The notes beneath the pieces were generated by a model that saw only the letters and a program-made list of their open reading frames with translations, did not search any database and was not told where the DNA came from. Shown here piece after piece: positions 49,767 through 63,100 of a stretch of DNA of 64,000 bases. Numbering within the stretch: position 1 is the stretch's first letter; each line of letters begins with the position of its first letter. The position numbers and the translations under genes were made by a program. Location: assembly GCA_902729315.2 (NCBI GenBank), contig LR746272.1, forward strand, positions 11,588,327-11,652,326, given 5' to 3'. This DNA comes from Spirodela intermedia. Taxonomy: Eukaryota > Streptophyta > Magnoliopsida > Alismatales > Araceae.

Positions 49767-52700
49767 ATGGGGGCGCCGAAGCAGAAATGGACGGCGGAAG
49801 AGGAGGAGGCGCTCCGGGCCGGGGTGGAGAAGCATGGCGCCGGAAAGTGGAGGACTATCCAGAGGGACCCTGAGTTCAGCCGCTGCCTCGCCTCCCGCTC
49901 CAACATCGATCTCAAGGTGTTTCTGCAGACCCCCGGCACAATTACTTCGTTTGAGCTTTTTTTTTTCGAGGATTTGGGCGTCATCGCATTTTATTTTTAA
50001 ATTTATGTAACATTCAGGAAGTCAGTTGAACTAAATAACCATGGAATCCAAATCAGTACACCAGAGCCCCTTTACACCGATTCTTTGGATTTCGTTCAAG
50101 CCTCATTTCAAGGTTTAGCGGGGCATCCATCCGAATCATTTGAAGTCAAGAAAGAGCACTGGTTTCCAGGAAAAAAATTCTTCATCGAATATTGCTGAAA
50201 TATTTTATACTTTCACCGGTGCGTGCAGGAGTTTGTTTTTGCGCGTGCTGTTATCACCATCATACGAATTAATATATAGGCGGTGGGCATATTGGACGCA
50301 GATCGGGAAACACTTTTTAACCGATTTTTTAGAAAACTACACTCTGATTGAAACGGCCTATTCTGATTTGCGTCCTAAATTATTCGAAGTATGGAGTATT
50401 TTTAATTTTTTAATTTCAGTTTGAGAAAAATTATTTTGTTAAACATAATAATTCCTCGCTACATCATTCCTTTTGCTTTGTTTGAGGTACAGGCTATGTT
50501 TCATTCGCTCTTAAGTTTTTCTACCTTTCAACATCTGATGTCTTTGTTAATCCATGCACCTCAGAGGTTTCTGACCTCATTGAGGTTTTGGACCCGTGCC
50601 TTTCTTTAATGTGCTGCTGACGTGGCATATTTTATAAAGTGAATGTTAATACACATATTTTGTACTTCAGTTCTTGGTTAGCATGCTTGCGGTAATATTT
50701 GAAGTGTTTTCACATAGTTCCTGCTGATACAGGACAAATGGAGGAATATGAGCTTGTGCGGTGGCCAAGGCTCTAGGGAGAAAACGAGGGTGCCTAGGAT
50801 AAAGGGTACCACAGGTGCCTCATTGCCTAGTTCCCAGACTCTCACCTCTTCTGCACCAGCCAAGCTTGGAGGTTTATCAGTTAATACAGATCTTTCGAAA
50901 AATGCTCAGGAGCAAAAAATATCTCCAAAGTATGTTTTATTTCTGTTGAACGATGGCATAAATATTTAGACTAGCGTTTTTCTTCTTATTTCTAGTATCA
51001 TGCAATATTTCTAGTGCTAAAAATCACAGTGAATGAACTTTCGCGAGGGAAAAACTATATGATCTGGCACACATAATATATGCCATTACATGAACACTAG
51101 AGCTCTCTTCTCAGTCAACTTTTCCTAAAGTGTTTCCTGATGTGAATAATTGGTATAAGCTATGATTGATGCTTGAAATTATGGGAAGATTGTCTGAACA
51201 GAGATTGGCATCAATTTCTGCAATTTTTCAGCAGTATGCTATACTGTATATATAAATATTCATTAACCTGCTCTACTCTGCATACCCTGGTGAATAATTT
51301 GGTGACAATGAACAGAAAAAACCAATATATCGTCTATATGATTTCTAGTGACCTTCTATGGAAGCTTGGTTTCCCGTCATCTTTTCGTGACAAGCTATTT
51401 CCATAAGTTCCCATTCATATTTTATGCCAGTAACCTTTATTTTGTTGAATGCCTTTTCTAGAGTTGTTGTGTTTATTGGGGTTGTCTCAAGAAACAAGTT
51501 GAAGAGGGTATTTTTGGAAGCTTTATTGGGGGCCATGTGTTCCTTTTGTATGCGCCTTAAGTAACCTTATTGGCCATCATGGAAAGATTACGGGTGGGAT
51601 AACTTATGCCTATGAGATGCACGTATTGAATTTTATTTTTTCTTTATTCTTGTAATTAGTCACTCCATGATTTACGCCAACATTCCTTTTTCAGGATTGA
51701 CTTTTTTTTGCCATGATAGTAAAATGGTTCAGATGCAGGATCAATAGGAATTTGACACCCTCTTGCATTTGCCATGATATGTACATCAAAAGAGGCTCTG
51801 TGGAAGCCCATATTTTTATTTGAACTCGTTTGCAGGACGTCAATTTTCTTCACACTCTACTATCCACTGCTGTCCCTAAGTGTGTTGTGTGGCTGGGGAG
51901 AGTGTGATATAGGTGAAGTGCCCTCCACAAGATAGTTCATAACTTGAGCCTAGTGGGTGTAGACTCTAGTGATTATTTATTCCCATTAATCGTCCCAGGA
52001 ACGCTTCCTGGACAGATTGTAGGCTGGAATCTTGAGGATCATTAGAAATTTGACATATAGGACATTTTCAGTTTTATTTTTTTCTTTATATCGGGAAAAG
52101 ACCACTTTGTGACAATGAAGAGCTTGGAGGGTTTTAGTCAATGGTTGGATGTGATTGGGATAAGGTGAAGCATTCTCAGCCATATCAGAAATGCAACCTT
52201 TTCTTCACTGTACATCTTAGTGGAGAAATCTTTTACATCAGATGTTGTCTGACAACCTGATATATAACGAGAAATTTTATCTCATGTTTGCTAACATTAC
52301 ATCATATATATTTTGAGTATTTTCTATCAGAACGAATCTTGCAACAACGTTTTGGGCATTTTCTATCAGGTACATTACATTGATTATTGAAGCTCTGTCT
52401 AATGTGAAAGAGCCACAAGGAATGGATGTTGGTGCTATTTGCAGCTATATTGAGGTGAGTTTTGCACATCTTACTGGCTTAATGTCTTCTGGTTATTCCT
52501 AAACGAAAAACTTTTTTCTCATGCTTATAATGTTGTAGGATATTATGTGTGGCTTCATAGATTCACAGTATAGGTTTAACATACGCTGAAACCAGTATGT
52601 CAAGGTTTCTACTCCGTAGAGAATATAGATGTCAGAAGTCAAGGGCCCCTGGTCCTGCAATGGATCATTTATATACATAAAGGGTACATCATGCCATCTC

Positions 52701-55700
52701 AGCTTTCTTCGAAACATAGTTCCGATAGAAATGATCTACGCTAGGAAAATAAGCTTTATGAGAAAAAGTACCAACTAGAGGATATGACTGTCTGGTTATT
52801 CTATGGATAGCTATTTATTACCACCACTAGTGCCCATCTCTTTCTTTCCCCTTGATTTCATTACTTATGCCACTAGGAAATTGGCACAGTGATAATTTTT
52901 AAATAAATTGTGTAACAGAAGCTGAAGAGAGAACCATGAAAAACGTTGAATTGGCTAGGGATAATTAAAAAACTGAATTAGGATGAAAACTTTCGCTCTT
53001 TAGTTCCTGCTTCTATAAAAATGAAGAGCTATTTCTGGTATGTTAGAAAATATGATTTATCGGTAACTGTTTTTAAAATAAAGAATCCCCTAAAAAATAA
53101 GATACTTTTAATTAGATATGCTAAGATGAAGGATTTCCTTGAGAGAATGTAGTGTCATGTTGGGGTCTTCTCAATTTTATTGTTTAGGTATTTTTCGTTT
53201 TGCTTTTAAACATTCATGGTTATGGTTTGTACTATATTCTATGTAAGTTCTCCATTTTGGATGAACTTACTAATGAGTCGATCTACTAATGGATAGTCCT
53301 AATCAGGTATGTCAAATCGATTAATGAATGTTTAAGTGACTGATTCATTATTTTCATGAATATACTAAGAGTATTAAACCAACCAAATGACATCACTAAC
53401 AACTCATAAAGGTCTTTTATGTTTTTAAATCAAGCTTTCATCCGTCAGTTATGCATTTGTTAGTATGGCAGTAACTACATTTCGAATCAAGCCCTTTGGT
53501 AAATTCCTTTGAACCGACAAACCTGTTCGGCATATCTCCCATGTTCCATTTTTTAGTGCTCGGATGGTACCTTTTTTTTGTTACTTCAAATACGATTGAA
53601 TCAAGATCCGGTCAAATATTGTGAATGACATGATTGCTTAAGCTGGAAATAAATAATTGGAAAGCCCTCTGGAACGTGAGGACACTACCTCCACCTACTT
53701 ATATTGTAAGTAGGCGGAGTTAGTGTCCTCCAAGGTTGAAACTTTTAGACAGAAAATCTTATTCTGAATCACCAAAATATCAGATTCTTTTCACTAATCT
53801 TCTGTTGAATTTAATGACAGCTTCCCACTTGGTTTCTTAAGACAAGTAGAGTTTATTCTTTGTTATGGATTCTGCCACTAGGAATAGTAGTTACTTCGAA
53901 GTCCGAGGACATCCCATTTTGATGCGCTCTGAACTCCTTTTGTGAAATTTATGATTAAAAATTATACCACTGTTCTGCGTAAACATTAAATAATATGACC
54001 AATACTCTAACTGAGGATGGCCAACTATTACTCTGCTGGGTTCTCTTGACTATTTTAGAATCCAAGTGCATATAACATTTGTAACATCAAGGAAAAGGTC
54101 CTGGCACTGATCTTCATTTTTTACACATATCATCTCTCCCGAAGATTTCCTTGTGCGCTATGCGTTCTTATGTGAATAGCCTATCTCATTATCAAATGGG
54201 TTTTTTTCTATTAAGAGAACATACTTTTTGACTGCTCCACTGCTTTTTTATACAGCAACGGAATGATGTGCCTCCAAATTTTAGGCGCTTACTTGGTTCA
54301 AAACTGCGACGACTTGTTGCACAGAACAAAATTGAGAAGGTGAATTCTCGTACGTTTTCCTTGATGGGCTTTCCTTTTCGAAGATATGTCCGGAAATAGG
54401 GGATACTGGTTTCGTGTATATGAGTGTGTGTATGTTTTTGTCTCTATCGGATGAGCACGTGTTTGCACCTTCACATGTTCAAGTCTTTGTGCATGCGTAG
54501 CTGTTTTACAGGGACCAGGTTCACGGTAGGTAAGTAAAATCATGTATGACGACTAATGCGGAAGCTGAGTTGGGTGGGAGTCTCTTGAAAGTCTTTCTCC
54601 CAGAAGGAGAAGATAAAATGGAAAAAAAAGAAAAAAGATCGCACTAATTTGGTTATATTAGAAAAGTTCAGGCTATTGGGTTCATCTCTCAGCATTATGT
54701 TCCAGTAAGACGAGCATTCATCAGACAATATTCCCCCAAATGGTTGAAAGATTGGGCTTTTCTGCATTTAAATTCTTCTTGCATGCAAAATCAGTTTTAG
54801 TGCCCACCTTGAAGTTTCATGTTAATATAAGTCCTCATGCTGTAGGAATTTGTGTTAATGAAAAAAATTCCCAGAATGTCTGGTATATTAAAAACTTGGA
54901 AGGTCGTCGTTAAGATTATTTAAAAGTCCAGTACATTGTGAGAAGATGGAAATCAATGAAATCTTTTTCCATTTCTTGATATATTGAAGAACAATACTCG
55001 AGTCTAATTGAAGAAAGTTATGAAGGCAGGCTTCTTTGTTGACCTGAAGCTTGGCATTGCTTGATAAAACAACGGACATCATTGGAATGGAACCACTTCT
55101 TCACCTTTGATAATGCACATGCATCTAGGTGTGAATATGTGGAGTGTTTATGATTAAATTTCATATTTAAGCATTGCCCCCATCTAAATTTTTTATGGGT
55201 AGACATCATTTCAATGAGAAATGGAGTGATTATGAAATCAAAGTCTTGCCACCCATTAAAATGGCATGGTTCTTGGCAGAGGTTGAAGCTAGGACAGTTT
55301 CCAATTATGGACCTCCCCGTTTATATTTCATGAAACTATCCGTACTTTACTGTATTAGTCTAGATGCTCAAAGGCACCCATCAATTGGTAACATGTGTGC
55401 TACAACAATAATCCAGGTTGAGAAAGGGTATAAACTGAGAGAGCCCTTTGTAACGAAGACCCCAACTCCAAAAGAGAAGGACCCAGGGTACCGGCCAAGG
55501 CCTCTACCGCCCCCTGTGATTACCAGCTCCATGGACGTGGTAGGGGACGCAGCGATAGCCGCCGCATACAAGATAGCCGAAGCCGAAGCCAAGTCGTTCC
55601 TGGCATCAGAGGCCGTCAAGGAGGCAGAGAGGGTCTCCAAGATGGCTGAAGAAACAGATTCCTTGCTGATGCTTGCAAGGGAGATATTCGAGCAGTGTAA

Positions 55701-55811
55701 AGTCGGGTTCCTGCGACTATTTCTTCCTTGGAAACAGAGATCGGAGCTCTCACTCTTCTCATTTGTTCATCGGTTTCAGGCTCTCGAGGTGAAGTCGTGA
55801 CGGTCGCATAG
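49767..55811 (+). CDS. Single-Myb-histone / telomere repeat-binding protein (TRB)
   Basis: Six exons: 49767-49916, 50733-50929, 52370-52454, 54256-54339, 55417-55696 and 55780-55811, in phase for 275 residues. The N-terminal telobox Myb domain starts [16 protein letters not shown] and ends IDLKDKWRNM (about 5-58). A linker-histone (GH1-like) domain spans about 116-172: [14 protein letters not shown], then [15 protein letters not shown]. The C-terminal Ala/Glu-rich coiled coil contains [20 protein letters not shown] and ends [21 protein letters not shown] proteins bind telomeric repeats and promoter telo-boxes; in Arabidopsis they work with telomerase, Polycomb group complex 2 and other chromatin complexes. 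All three domains are intact. The last exon carries only ten codons plus the stop. Intron 3 contains a striking hairpin. Confidence 0.95.
53678..53730. repeat. Near-perfect inverted repeat in TRB intron 3
   Basis: The left arm, AGGACACTACCTCCACCTAC plus TTA, pairs with the right arm, TAAGTAGGCGGAGTTAGTGT plus CC. The loop is only about five bases (TATTG) and there are about two mismatches over 24 pairs. The element lies wholly inside the intron between exons 3 and 4 and is more GC-rich than the surrounding sequence. Confidence 0.85.
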
Positions 55812-56156
55812 TGCACAAGAAGCTAGCTGCTCCCTCTGCTAACATGCCCATGCCCCACCCTCCCCTGCTGGTCAACGTCTGTGTATAACTCCGCTTCGTA
55901 GAAACAGCAGCGCACCCCGCAGGTCTCTTTTAATTATGTTTCTTCTTCTCTTTTTGTGTTCTTAGACGGATAGAGTTCATGATATGAAGGTTTTCTCGTG
56001 TTCTCCTCTTCAACTAAAAGTTGAAGAGATCTCCCTCCTTATGGGGCTTGCGTGCTTCTTGATGTCGGTCAGAGATCTTTAGAGGATTTGAATGGTTAGT
56101 CGAGTGATTGCCTTCTTGATGTCGGTCAGAGAACCCCAAGGAAATGGCCATTTTGC

Positions 56157-56187
<31 letters not shown>

Positions 56188-56554
56188 CAGCAGCAGCATC
56201 AGGGGTTTATCCGACCCGAAAGACCCCAGCTTAGAACCAGAATCTAACCACAAGAAATTGTGTATCTGACGAGGCCGTCATGAAAAATAATCGAAAGTCT
56301 GGTGCAACCAGTCCATCAAGCTCTACACAGCGGGCGGGTAAGTGCCCCGTAGTGCTATTAAAGATGGGATCTAGAATCTGCTACTTTCTTAACAAAATTT
56401 ACTGAAGATAGTAATCATCTGGGCTCGGATGTGACGTTCTTCCATTCCGCTGACCCAATTGTTAGCACAAACTGAAATATGAGCATGAAAGCATAAATGA
56501 CGAACACATTTCCGCAACGCGCTAAACAGGCTGAAGACCGACTTCCCACGCGCC
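55812..56554. other. Convergent 3' region, TRB and THO6 genes
   Basis: A 740-bp gap between the TRB stop (plus) and the THO6 stop (minus). It includes a short direct repeat, CTTCTTGATGTCGGTCAGAGA, at about 56055 and 56113, and a GA run at 56159-56187. No gene is seen. Confidence 0.5.
56159..56187. repeat. (GA)n microsatellite
   Basis: About 29 bases of GA lie between the TRB and THO6 genes, followed by a short CAG run. Confidence 0.85.
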
Positions 56555-57103
56555 TCAGCAACGAAATGCGCACAGATGGCTGCCGAATTCCGAAATGATA
56601 TCCACCACGCCGCCATAACCAGCCACAGCTACAAGCTGTGACGATTTAAATCATCAAGAATCAGCATAAAAAAAAAAGAAAAACCAACATGAAATTGTCA
56701 TCTTGTCGAAATTTCCACTACGATGCGAGAATTATCAGTGTTTAATCTTTTACTTGCTCGCTAGAATGAGAGGAGCCGCACGAATGAAATTCTTCGTGCG
56801 CATATTAAATCACTATTCAGTTTTATTTATGATTTCAAGAAGGAATGCATGCATGTGTTTAATGACGTAGACAGAAGGGGAGAGGGACATACGCCAGAAG
56901 AGCGAGAGGAGACGGAGAAAGCCGACTTAGGAGCACAGTGCATTTGGGAGATGACCGTCCCACTGATGCTGTAACGCGTGAGCACTGGGGAAGATCCGAC
57001 TGCGAGAATCTGGGTTGGATACAATGCCCAACACAAGCAGATGAAAAAAAATCACCAAGGAAGTTAACCAAGTGTCTCTGTGTTTGTGTGTGTGTGAGTG
57101 AGT

Positions 57104-57140
<37 letters not shown>

Positions 57141-60100
57141 CATCTTAAATTAGCTAAAACATCCCTTGTAAAGCATTTATGAACTAATTCTAAAATGGAA
57201 ACTTTTTAACTCCGTAGTGCTCGAATCGCCAAGATATCATAAACAGAAGGATGTCTTTCACTGATAATATAATCTGTCATATATCAAGCGGAAATTCGCT
57301 CAGTCCATGTTCGAAGCCAGAAAGTTCGAGCTAGGGAAACATGGGTTGATCGTCATGTTCTCAGTGCAAAGCTAATGGGCGGAAGCCTACTTGGCATTCC
57401 AAAAAAGAACATGATTAATCTAACACTTATATTGGTTTACCAGAACCATCATCCAATCCCCCCTTCCCTCATCAGTCAGGTCATTTTCTGCCATTTTCCT
57501 AGAGCTTTCATCAATGGTCCGAGAGATACAAATAAAAGTAGCTAATTAATTTCATTTTGTGTAGATAAATGCCATCTGGCAAACATTCTTTGTGAAGATC
57601 TTAATATCTAATCACTGAGTCGTCGTGTTTCCACAAAGCTCATGCTCAAAGCGATTCCCTTCAACATATCGTTTTCTTTTCCTTGTTCCTCTTGGGGAAA
57701 GCGGGGGGTCATTTCAAAGGGTTGATAAATACTCTTTGGAAATATACCTACGAATGTGCAAACTTTTTTTAAAAAAAGAGGAAAACAAAAATGCTAAAGT
57801 AGATACTTTATTTCCATCAGAATATCACACACATTCATTTGAAGCTAAGAAAATATAGTCCTATACGAGGGTAAGGCATAACGAAAAGAGTTCATTGGTC
57901 ATTAGTTTTAATGAATACACATATGCATCTCGAATCCTTACAAAATGAGAAAGAAAATGAATTAATTAAGAAAAGTACCACTATAAGATGACTCATTCGG
58001 ATATACCCTGCTCACGAGAGAGAGAAAGATAAGAAGAGGTCTCACGAGAGAGGGAGAGAGAGAAATAAGACGATAATAAAGAAAGAGTGCTAAGACTTTT
58101 TTGAAGAATGAAACATGCTCATTTAAGGCTAAGAAGATGCTAAAGGTCCTTGTTTGTTGGCTTCCTTTAAAGATTTCGTCCAGTGAAAGGACACTCATGG
58201 ATTAAAGATCTCCAGGACTGGAGTGGATTAATCTACCAGTTAGAACATAGTTGTGTTTGTTCCTTAGGGAACCTTTTCTAATCCGGCTCAATAGGCTCAG
58301 TATTTCTCTCCCGTTTACTTTTTCCTAAGGCTGCAAGATCTAGAGTTTTTGTTGAGATCAGTGTAACTTATCTTCTCTAACACTACCAACAGAGCAAGCA
58401 ACTCCATTGAGAGAGCACCAGAGCGAATAGTATATTTCCTTCTTCTAGCTTTTACGGGAGACTGCCAGAGAATATCGGCTCCAAAGATATTACCATTACA
58501 CACTTTGAATTATTCTAGGAGATATGTCTCACTAATTCTCACTTCTTCACTTCATCAAGTGAAGGTCTCCCAAGTTGGCTGATACCTCTCTTCTCGCCTC
58601 TATCAAGCAAGAGTAGATGGGCCCAGCTGGTGTGTCATAGCCAGTGTGACAACAACAGTAATATTAAGAAGAAGTCATATTCATTATTGGCTCCTTCCTC
58701 ATTTGTCATGCATTGCTGTGTCTTCCACTCATTACTGCATGGGACTAGTTACTATGCCTCTGACTATGTCAAGTAGACAGCATGAACGAAAACAAAAAGA
58801 CTGAAGTCTTTCTGTTAGAGTCCTTCATGTCAGAATAATTATGCATGCTGAAAATCTAGGTACAGTCCCCCGCTAAAATCCTTTTTAAGGCATTGGTCCA
58901 TCATTCCCATTGGAGAATATTTCATGATAGATACTATATATTCATGTCAATTCCAACAAGATCTAGCTATTTATCCGCCCCCTGCCCTTCTCTTACCTTA
59001 GTCTTGTTCCATATTTGTCTAGCTTTGTTCTCCAAGCATCACGTTTAGAATCTAGGCAATTGATAGGGTTCTACCATCAAAAGTGAACATGAAGGAATAT
59101 GGTTCCCCATGATAGTCAGCCATGGAGTGCAAAAGACCTACCAATTACATTGCAACTCCCGTATCTTCAGGGGAAATATTGTACCCATGAAGGAAAAAAT
59201 CAAAACCCAGACGAAGATTAATCCCAAATCTACGATCCTGACTTTGACTGAAGTCACTTATGAATCGATGTATGCAGTTGAATTCCCCCTCAAGGTCTTT
59301 ACAATCAAACCAGACTCTGCATCATCACATAGGATTATTTGCTATTCCACTTTCTCTCCTTACAGTTTATGCTATATTCTTAAGCTTTTTAAATATCTGA
59401 TGTACTGTGGCATGAAACTAATGCCGTAATATGCAGACGTATCTGTACCCGAAGATGTTTTCGCCAACGTTAGAAAAGCATCACAAAGTTCTAATGGAAA
59501 CATGCAGCTGGTGATATTCTTACGGTAACAAACAGATAGAAAGGCATTTTATTAGAGAAAACACTTACCTGGCTGTCATGAAATAAAACATCCTGCACAG
59601 GGAAATGGCTATCAGTGCTCCAGATACACTCACAAGAAGGGAGACTCCAGACTGATAGATTCCTGCCGGTGCCACACACCTGCACATAATATCTTTTTAC
59701 GTATTACAGGACAGTTAATGATGATACAAATTTTACGCAAATTCAGTTCGTTCGAACAACGGGTTAGGTTATAGCATTCTCATCACCCATAGAAGGTTAA
59801 CATGCATGCTACGATGAACAAAACTCATTTTCTTGGGACAAAAGGCAAAGAAAGGCACAAAACAAAGACAAAGGCTATATAAAATAAACGAATGCTTACA
59901 CCTATATGTACACCCTACACGTGTTATATGAATTTACAATGTTATGGACCCGATACAATTTCAGGCATGCACAGATAAAACTAGTAGCTCTAAATGTGAC
60001 TCACAACGGTAAGTTTTCATTGAGTTCCACCAACTCATTTACGGATGTTTTTAAAAGCATCAGCAGACGAATGACATAGTTATTGCCAAACTCTTTTCAG

Positions 60101-63100
60101 GCAGACGGACAAAATGAGAAATTGATTGGCAGAAATGCGTCTAGTTGAACCATCCAGACTGTTGCCCAGAAAAAATTAGCCCTTCAAAGAGAAGAGGTTT
60201 CACAAAATTGATCAATTGTGCCATCGCGTTTGGTATATTTAACATGCTAACACATTCAAGAATGAGGAAAAGATGTTTTTCTGGCGAAGGAAAAAAGTCT
60301 AGAGAAGAAGTAGGCTAATCTGAATACTATGCACGCCTGCATGAAAGGCAAGTCTAGCTATTATTGTTTATAATTAATATAGACATTCACTCACATCTTC
60401 AAACCAATTATGAGAAAAGCTAAAAATAAACCACACAAATATCGCGTTGGTCTAAAAAAAATAATGAGAGCTTTTACCAGCCAACTTTCACTCGTGTCAA
60501 CAGCGACACAGCTGACCCATGATGATTCTTTTGGAGCATGACCCTTTTCTGGGTAAATCACTCGAGTGCATTTACCACTCCTACAATCTGTACAGCATTA
60601 AAGAAATAGGTAACTTTAGGCATTGATAAATTTTAAACTGCAGGGATTATATTCAACTGTAAAGCACAGATAGATTATTAAATCTGACTTAATATGCTTA
60701 TTGTGCTAATCAGTTTAGATTTTTTTTTAAACTAACTGAAAGAAAGGGTGATAAATCTATAATATCAATGTTAAACTCATAGATTTAAAAGCTCACCCCA
60801 TAAGCGCGTACTTCCATCTTCTGAACCGGTTATGATCTACAAGAAGAAAATAAGACACCCGAAAAGTTGTTTATGGGGTTAGCGACATTACCAACTGATG
60901 AAAATTCATCGAAGACGAAAATAAAGCACTTGAAACGAAGATTAAAAAGCAAGGAATATGCGCGATAGCAAGAGTATAATTCTAAACTAAAGTGTACAAA
61001 GTAAAGTCAATTTTTACGAACATCTTTCATGATCAGGATAACTTCAGATAAATTGATGTATGCATTTATGAATACGGTAAATGCCAACTTCATCGTGTTT
61101 CTCAAAGATACCTAATTGTGGTAAAATACCAGCTTTCTATAGCTTCACTCGACTATATAGTTCTTTTTTTTCCTTTTGGATCCGGTACTGCTTTCTTCCA
61201 CTGAAAGGACAATACTTTCATAGGACCCTCCACATGGAAAAAAGGAAGAAAAACTTGGAAGACAATAGTAGGTGTATGTTGTTAGAGCTACAGTATCTTG
61301 GATTAATAATGATGATCCTTTGTTTTGGAAATTTGAAATTAGTGCACAGAACCATGTTGTATACATGTTCAAGTATAAATCCAGTACAGGTAATCCCGGC
61401 CTTTTAAGGAACCAAATAACATAATGAATAACAACACGGTGTGCCAGAAAAAGGATCTTTGAGCCAACCATTTTGAAAAAATGCAAATCAAAGACACAAA
61501 AGACTTCCTAGAGACCATGTACAGAAAAAAAAAAAGGATGCAAGAAACTTTCAATGTGTGACCTGGAATATTATGAACAGAAAAATAAACCTCATACATT
61601 ATTAATTTCAAATGTTGGCACTATTTATCGGTAATTGGGCGGACATCATATATTTAATGGCAGAGATGATCGACAACACCATTCTCTAAAGAGCATAGCA
61701 TTTAACAAGAGTACTCACCATTTGATATCAGCTGCAGATATGCTTTTGAATCAACAAAAAGAACAAGAAGTTTGGGCCTTTGAAGGAAACCTAGACACCA
61801 GATGATGGTCGTTCGAGAGGACCAATGCTCTCCCATGCTGCAACAACGCAATTTTTCTCCCGCGTCTGCCCGGGCCCAACCCTAATACCCTTCCCCACGA
61901 TGGAGAAATGACTTAATAACCCTTCCCTATTTGGTCACAAGATGGTTGTTGAGCTTTTTTTCTTCTTATGGAGTAGGTTACGCCCACCAGGAGCCTATCA
62001 TATGCCCTCCCAAGAGGCCATTTCATTTATCCCGAAATCCTACTTTGTAGATGTTTAAATGTACACAATGATGATTACTTTTAACCATTTTTGTGATCAT
62101 GATCACCATATTCAAAAAACCAAAAGATGATGTCAGATGTAAAGCATCACAATGATAGAAAATGGAAAGTGGGGTGGACCACCTGGTGACCCAACCCAAG
62201 GCTGCCTCCATACAGGGTTGAGCTGAATGAGTTTTAGTGGCACTGAGTAGGGTTTGGGCTAGAAGGTGGTGGTAGTCCACATCCTATTTTAACTTTATCA
62301 AGCTAATCCATCCAGACAACGGGTTTGCACAATAAACCCAACTTATCAATATTTCAAAATAAAATTTTCATATCTATCAAGATTATGAGACAACGAAGAA
62401 AAGGCCGACCTGATTGCTTGAATTGCGAGCAGCAATGCAGTGCAAGTAGTCCTTATGTCCCTTAAAGATCCCTTTCAATTTGCCTGTCTCCTAAAATAAC
62501 CACAGAAAGGCTGTCCTTAAAATAGCAAAGAAGAAAGAATAACAACGGATAAAACAACTGGATTCAGGAATTAAGGATTATAAATATCTTCAATTTTATA
62601 TTACGAAAAATACACACCACATCCCAACAGTAAGCATGTGCGTCACCGGCAGCAGAAAAAATGGATCCTTCCTACAGAGAACAACAAAATGTTTAGATAC
62701 AAAAGAGGAAAATAGATTCCTCTACAAGGCATATTTAATATCTTCAATTATAGTTCATAGAATGTCTTCTCCAGAGTTGGTGTGAGCTAATTTTTCCAAG
62801 GCAGAACGTACATTGCATCATAAATTCCTCTCTAGGTCGGAATAACAAAATATACCCGTGAAAGAGGATGAGGACGTTTACATAAGCATCACTTTGAAAG
62901 CTACCAAAAACAAAATATTCCAAGGACCACATCTACTGTTTGTACTTAATGTCCATCAGTAACATGAAAAACGACGTCACATAGCACATGCACACCGTGT
63001 TCGCATGCTTTCAGACTAAAAGGCTTCAACATATACTTGAAGCTTTCTTCCCCTTGAGTTTGAAACCAAAGGGATCTGAAATGGCTCAAGAGAAGCATCT

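Noticed and set aside
55174-55416. In-frame upward extension of TRB exon 5
   Set aside because: The open frame continues upstream of 55417, but a clean acceptor (ATCCAG) precedes VEKGYKLRE, the phase joins exactly to exon 4, and the extension has no family similarity.
60478-60580. Acceptor TTGTAG before GAGTGG for a THO6 exon
   Set aside because: It leaves the junction out of frame. The AG seven bases upstream restores the phase and gives the conserved WDCRSGKC.
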